From JBBRMQ01 sp038230775 (GTDB taxonomy: Bacteria > Acidobacteriota > Thermoanaerobaculia > Gp7-AA8), in the NCBI GenBank assembly GCA_038230775.1, contig JBBRMQ010000203.1, forward strand, positions 1-7,977: a stretch of DNA of 7,977 nucleotides. The letters run 5' to 3'. The notes under the pieces are model-generated. The model made no database searches. It saw only the letters and a list, made by a program, of their open reading frames with translations, and was not told the DNA's origin. Below are positions 4,503 through 7,977 of this stretch, one piece after another. Each line of letters begins with the position of its first letter. Position 1 is the stretch's first letter. The translations under genes were made by a program, and so were the position numbers.

Positions 4503-7493
4503 TTACCGGGGAGCCGCCACGGTCCATGGTGCGGCGATGGTGGCGAATGTTCCGGAGCCTCCGCCGATTGCGGTTCCGTTCATGAGCCACATGGTCGTCA
4601 CGCCCGTCGTCTGATTACGCCAGACGATGTCATCGCGTCCGTCGCCGTTGAAGTCTCCGGTGGCCGCGACCGCGAAGTTCAAGTCGGCGATCTGCAGAAG
4701 ACCGCCCGAGCCGGCGACGATCGACGGACCGTTCATGGCCCACAGGATGTTGTCGCCGGTGGTGGTGTTGCGCCAGATGATGTCGGCGTAGCCGTCGCCG
4801 TTGAGATCGCCGACGCCGGCCACGCGGTAGGCGCTTCCGATCTGCAGCGTCGTGGCGCCCGAGGCGCCGCCGAGCGTGGTGCCGTTCATGAACCAGATGG
4901 CCGTCGTGCCCGTGGTGTCGTTTCTCCACAGAATGTCCGAGCGGCCGTCCTTATCGAAATCGCCGACACCTGCAACCTTCCAGTTCATGTCGCTGATCTG
5001 CGGCAGCGCGCCGGAACCACCCAGGATTGAAGTGCCGTTCATCAACCAGATCGAGTCTTCACCGGTGCTCATGTTGCGCCACAGGAGGTCGGAGAAGCCG
5101 TCGCGGTTGAAGTCGCCGATGCCGGCGATCTGCCAGGGGCTGGGCACGAACGTGAGGTTGCCCGAGCCGGCGAGCACGCTGGCGCCGTTCATCAGCCAGA
5201 GGATCGAGTCGCCGGTGGCGTTGTTGCGCCACACCATGTCCGCCTTGCCGTCGCCGTTGAAGTCACCGACACCGGCAAGCACAAAGGCGTTGTTGGAGAA
5301 CTGCAGCGACGTGAGGCCCGAGCCGGCGCCAACGGTCACGCCGTTCATCATCCAGATGGAGCTCTGTCCCGTCGTTGCATTGCGCCAGACGATGTCGGAA
5401 TACGCGTCCGCACCGAAGTCGGTACGGCCGACCGAGGTTGCGGCGATGGATTGACTGATGTTGAAGACGATGCCGCCCGCGGTGATCGAACCGGTCCGTG
5501 CGCTGCCGGTGGTGTTCGCAGTCACGGAGAAGGTGAAGGTGCCGTTGCCGGTGCCCGACGTCGCGCCGGTGAGGGTGATGAACGACGGCGTGTTGCTTCC
5601 CGCGCTCCACGCGCACAGAGTCTGAATCGAGATCGAACCGATGCTCGCGGCCGACGAGAACGCGCGTGAGGACGGGGTAATCGCGTAGCTGCAAACGGTC
5701 GGCGTCACGGCGACCGACTTTGAATCGGACGCGCCGTTGCCAGGATCTTGGCCGTTGGGCCCAGACGCGCTCACCGCGGTCACAAAGAGCGATACCGCGG
5801 AGGTGCCGCTCGGCGCGAACGTCACGCTGGTACCGGTGGCGGTTGTTCCACCACCGCCGAACGTGCCGTTGGAAATGCTCCAGAAGAACTGCGCGGCACC
5901 GGTCGCGGTAACCGACGCCGCGTTTCCGCTGGAGCCTTGCGCCACCGAAGCAGGCGCGGTGATCGTCGGAGAATTCGGCGTGATGACCGCGAGGCGCTGC
6001 TTCATGAGATCGACAACTTTCGCGCTCGCCTCGTTCGGACGTCCGAACGTGAACCGCGTTGCGGTGCCGAATCCGCCGGGTTGGAGGTTGATCAAGTGGC
6101 AGTAGCTCATGATCGTGCCCTTTTCCGCGGGCAGATTGGTGTTCACAGCATGCGAGCCGAGCGCGACGTTGTTCCCATCGTCGTAGCACGCGCCGCCCCC
6201 GCGCTGCGTTTCCGTCGAGCTGTAACACGTGTCGACGAAGCTGCGAACGGGGGTCAGTGCGCCGACGCCATAGGTGGCAAAGTCGCCGCCGCTGAACGGA
6301 ATGCAGTGCGTGTGTACTGAGTACACGATGTGGCCTAACTCGTGCGCGGTCGCGATCTCAGCCCAGTAACTGAAATCGAAAACGTTAGGAGCCGCGGTGT
6401 ACGGGGGGATGTCGGGGTTCGGTACGTTCGGGACGGCGACGGCGTTATTGGAGCCGAAATTGCCGACGTGCTCAACGATGCCGAACTCGTTGTCAGCAAA
6501 GCCGAGGGCGTCGATATACGCGAGGCCGACACCGGCATTCTTTCCGCTCAGAAGCATGACGGCGTTGTGCGAGATCGTGCTCGGCGGCGTCGCCGTGAAC
6601 GACGGACCCCAGCGCGCCTGCACAATGTCAATTGCACCGAAGGAGTCGCCCGCCACCTCGGTCCACGGATCCGTTGCCGGGTCGGTTGCGATGTTCAGGA
6701 AGACGAGCTGCACATCGGTCTGCAGATCGCGTTTGTAGATCGTCGAGACGCCGGCGATGATGTTGCTGATGTACGTCGTTACCGTCGAGGCGTTGTTGCT
6801 GAGATTGACGTAAAGCTCTCCGTCCGTTTCCACCGCCAGGCGAATGGTGTACGTCGCGGTGCCGGTGCCGAGGCTGTTCGGAGTCATCGTGAACGGCTGG
6901 GTGAATCCGCTGGTCGGCGCCGCGAAGGAGTTTGGTCCGCCCGGCAGAACCGGATGACTCGTCATGCTGTAGTTCTCGACGTCGCACTTGAACGGCTGCG
7001 GCGCCTCCATTGCAGCGTCATCCTGCGGATCTTCGATGTAGACATCGCTCTCGGAGCGACCGTTCGCCCTCCGGGCTGCGGCGCGCGCCGAATGAATGCG
7101 CAGCCGGCGATTGTCGAGGCTCACGTAGCCCTTCACGCCTTCATCGCTGACCGTGATGAGGACTGAGGATTCCTCGTCGCCCTCCACGCGGCCGCGGTAG
7201 TAGGTGATCGCCGGCTGCGCGATGCGATGCACCGATCCGTTCTTCTCCGTGACTTGAATGACCGCGTCGGGCGAAAAGACCTCGAACCGCTCGAGCTTGA
7301 GGGTTCCCTCTTTGCCGTTCGCCAGCGGAACGCGCTCGATCGTGAAACGAGCGCCCTTCGCCAGAGGAAGAGACAACTGCCGCAGAAGGCTATCCGGCAT
7401 GCGAGACTGCATCGCTGCACTCGCCGGAACGGCGGCGCCCGCCAGGACAATGGCCATGGCGACCGCACACAACACGTACACGTGTTTCTTCAC
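4503..7493 (-). CDS. Secreted metzincin (M12/reprolysin-like) metalloprotease with Ig-like, BACON-like and FG-GAP/VCBS repeat domains
   Basis: This 996-residue exported zinc protease is numbered here from a GTG start at 7493-7491. That start has GGAGGT 4 nt upstream and begins directly with a signal peptide: KKH, a hydrophobic core, then cleavage near ASA-A at about residue 26. A pro-region spans about 27-170; YYRGRVEGDEESSV at 98-111 resembles the M12B propeptide. The catalytic domain spans about 212-505, with HELGHIVYSVH at 384-394 (H384, E385, H388, H394) and Met-turn GTIMSYCH at 459-466. A Ser/Thr/Gly-rich Ig-like region follows at about 509-597. A BACON-like domain lies at about 600-682 (CSYAITPSS opening, TGATSGTGNGTFTFSV inside). 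Six propeller-type repeats occupy 691-996. The glycine of HExxHxxGxxH is replaced by tyrosine. There is no C-terminal anchor. An open frame reaches an ATG at 7613, but it would bury the signal peptide. The natural substrate is unknown. Confidence 0.9.
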   Translation of the reverse strand: MKKHVYVLCAVAMAIVLAGAAVPASAAMQSRMPDSLLRQLSLPLAKGARFTIERVPLANGKEGTLKLERFEVFSPDAVIQVTEKNGSVHRIAQPAITYYRGRVEGDEESSVLITVSDEGVKGYVSLDNRRLRIHSARAAARRANGRSESDVYIEDPQDDAAMEAPQPFKCDVENYSMTSHPVLPGGPNSFAAPTSGFTQPFTMTPNSLGTGTATYTIRLAVETDGELYVNLSNNASTVTTYISNIIAGVSTIYKRDLQTDVQLVFLNIATDPATDPWTEVAGDSFGAIDIVQARWGPSFTATPPSTISHNAVMLLSGKNAGVGLAYIDALGFADNEFGIVEHVGNFGSNNAVAVPNVPNPDIPPYTAAPNVFDFSYWAEIATAHELGHIVYSVHTHCIPFSGGDFATYGVGALTPVRSFVDTCYSSTETQRGGGACYDDGNNVALGSHAVNTNLPAEKGTIMSYCHLINLQPGGFGTATRFTFGRPNEASAKVVDLMKQRLAVITPNSPTITAPASVAQGSSGNAASVTATGAAQFFWSISNGTFGGGGTTATGTSVTFAPSGTSAVSLFVTAVSASGPNGQDPGNGASDSKSVAVTPTVCSYAITPSSRAFSSAASIGSISIQTLCAWSAGSNTPSFITLTGATSGTGNGTFTFSVTANTTGSARTGSITAGGIVFNISQSIAATSVGRTDFGADAYSDIVWRNATTGQSSIWMMNGVTVGAGSGLTSLQFSNNAFVLAGVGDFNGDGKADMVWRNNATGDSILWLMNGASVLAGSGNLTFVPSPWQIAGIGDFNRDGFSDLLWRNMSTGEDSIWLMNGTSILGGSGALPQISDMNWKVAGVGDFDKDGRSDILWRNDTTGTTAIWFMNGTTLGGASGATTLQIGSAYRVAGVGDLNGDGYADIIWRNTTTGDNILWAMNGPSIVAGSGGLLQIADLNFAVAATGDFNGDGRDDIVWRNQTTGVTTMWLMNGTAIGGGSGTFATIAAPWTVAAPR
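4506..5423 (-). repeat. Six tandem FG-GAP/VCBS-type coding repeats (about 150-156 bp each)
   Basis: These repeats form the protease C-terminus. Unit boundaries, taken at the acidic loop, are approximately 5423-5268, 5267-5118, 5117-4965, 4964-4812, 4811-4659 and 4658-4506. Each unit has D-x-N/D-x-D-G-x-x-D (e.g. DFNGDGKAD, DFNRDGFSD, DFDKDGRSD, DLNGDGYAD, DFNGDGRDD). This is followed by a WRN motif, TTG or a variant, and W-x-MNG. The acidic loops are expected to bind calcium in a beta-propeller. The first unit (DFGADAYSD) has lost the loop pattern. DNA similarity between units is evident around the MNG codons. This is a protein repeat, not a CRISPR array or mobile element. Confidence 0.88.
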
Positions 7494-7497
7494 TTGG

Positions 7498-7503
7498 ACC
7501 TCC
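7498..7503 (-). promoter_or_regulatory. Shine-Dalgarno that fixes the protease GTG start
   Basis: The minus strand reads GGAGGT, then CCAA, then GTG (7493-7491). It places the start immediately before the signal peptide. No comparable site precedes the more upstream ATG at 7613. Confidence 0.75.
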
Positions 7504-7535
7504 AGGGTGATGGTTTGGTTGGACGATTGCTGAAG

Positions 7536-7555
7536 CGGAACGATACAACGTTCCG
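7536..7555. promoter_or_regulatory. Perfect 7-bp inverted repeat, possible operator upstream of the protease
   Basis: The plus strand reads CGGAACG, spacer ATACAA, CGTTCCG. It lies 43 bp before the protease start, in the 140-bp gap (7494-7633) between the aminotransferase stop and the protease GTG. On the minus strand a weak promoter can be drawn with TTGAAG as -35 and the spacer TTGTAT as a poor -10 (spacing 19), so the arms would flank the -10. A dimeric repressor site or a leader hairpin are both possible. I saw nothing else in the gap and no T-rich terminator for the upstream gene. Confidence 0.4.
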
Positions 7556-7633
7556 GTTCATTCGGATCTTCAAGGTCGCAGATTTTCGGGGCGGCCGCTG
7601 TGAGCCACGCCACATCCGTGCGAAAAACGCGAC

Positions 7634-7977
7634 TTAACGGCTGGCGGCCTTGCCCTGCCGCTGGTCGTGGAGAGCGATCGCTTCCTCGAAGACCTCGAGC
7701 ACGTCGTTGCAGTCTTTCTCGTCCATGCTCGCGCTGATGGGCATCGTCATGATGCGGCGGTCCAGCCAGTCCACGACGGGAAGCGTGGCCTGCGGCTTGA
7801 CCTCGTTATAGAGCGGCATGGTGTGCAGCGGCGCGTAGTGCACGGCCGCGCCGATGTTGCGCTCGCGCATCGAGAGCAGGATTTCGTTCCGCTCGACGCC
7901 GAGCTCCTCCACGGGGAGCTTGACCACGAAAAGATGCGCGACGTGGCGCCCGCGGTCCCAACCATCCTGCCAGGTGA
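7634..7977 (-). CDS. Second DegT/DnrJ/EryC1-family aminotransferase (partial, N-terminus beyond right edge)
   Basis: Only the last 113 residues are in the window, and the frame stays open to the right edge. The visible part matches the small C-terminal domain of the family: HLFVVKLP just inside the edge, then a helix-rich stretch ending RERNIGAAVHYAPLHTMPLY, then LPVVDWLDRRIMTMPISASM and a final helix. The HY-x-PLH segment is characteristic of nucleotide-sugar aminotransferases in which it lines the active site. The catalytic lysine region is outside the window. The methionine- or valine-type starts inside the window are internal, because family similarity continues upstream of them. The gene is on the same strand as the protease and ends 140 bp before it, so read-through into the protease is possible. 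It is a separate gene from the aminotransferase at the left edge, and the two visible parts do not overlap enough to compare. Confidence 0.88.
   Translation of the reverse strand, partial: TWQDGWDRGRHVAHLFVVKLPVEELGVERNEILLSMRERNIGAAVHYAPLHTMPLYNEVKPQATLPVVDWLDRRIMTMPISASMDEKDCNDVLEVFEEAIALHDQRQGKAASR

Noticed and set aside
4506..5423. Regular repeats resembling a CRISPR array or tandem DNA repeat
   Set aside because: The roughly 153-bp periodicity is that of the coding propeller repeats; units are diverged in DNA and there are no short identical repeats with unique spacers.
5263..6228. Minus-strand 321-codon open frame inside the protease
   Set aside because: This is a frame-shifted shadow of the protease. 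Its Arg/His-rich product has no domain, while the protease frame continues unbroken through the region.
6342..7166. Plus-strand 274-codon open frame
   Set aside because: It is antisense to the protease pro-region and catalytic domain, is dominated by Arg, Val and Asp, and has no motif or ribosome binding site.
7494..7613. N-terminal extension of the protease from an ATG at 7613
   Set aside because: The 40 extra residues would place the signal peptide internally. A good Shine-Dalgarno and a GTG lie exactly at the signal peptide start.

Overview
The window is GC-rich bacterial DNA (about 60% by eye). It reads as part of a cell-surface polysaccharide locus with a large secreted metalloprotease gene inside it. 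The protease combines a metzincin catalytic domain, a BACON-like domain and six FG-GAP/VCBS-type repeats with a 'WRN..TTG..W.MNG' signature. That architecture, the GC content and the use of GTG and TTG starts would fit Acidobacteriota or a similar GC-rich Gram-negative lineage. This assignment is inference, since no rRNA or other marker gene is present.

Layout: (1) On the minus strand, 1669 down to position 1, a radical SAM enzyme is followed by a DegT/DnrJ/EryC1-type sugar aminotransferase that runs off the left edge. The two genes overlap at a TTGA start/stop junction and look translationally coupled. A good sigma70-like promoter lies about 130 bp upstream of the pair (1799-1827). (2) On the plus strand, 1965-4448, a Wzz-like polysaccharide co-polymerase and a class I SAM-dependent methyltransferase lie 30 bp apart. 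They diverge from the first pair across a 295-bp intergenic region. (3) A strong hairpin at 4452-4478 sits between two convergent genes and can act as a terminator for both strands. (4) On the minus strand, 7493 down to 4503, is the secreted multidomain metalloprotease, with its best start at a GTG rather than the more upstream frame-open start. (5) On the minus strand, 7634 to beyond 7977, is the C-terminal part of a second DegT-family aminotransferase.

How the genes may work together: the aminotransferases probably make amino sugars, and the radical SAM enzyme, coupled to one of them, may oxidise or rearrange the same sugar. The methyltransferase could decorate the glycan and the Wzz-like protein could set its chain length or help export it. 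The protease is exported and has its own ribosome binding site and possibly its own operator. Its link to the glycan is by position only. The most interesting points are the coupled radical SAM/aminotransferase pair with a single predicted auxiliary cluster, and the protease's altered zinc motif, which coincides with a perfect 15-bp DNA palindrome. I see no tRNA, rRNA, CRISPR array, insertion sequence or phage gene.
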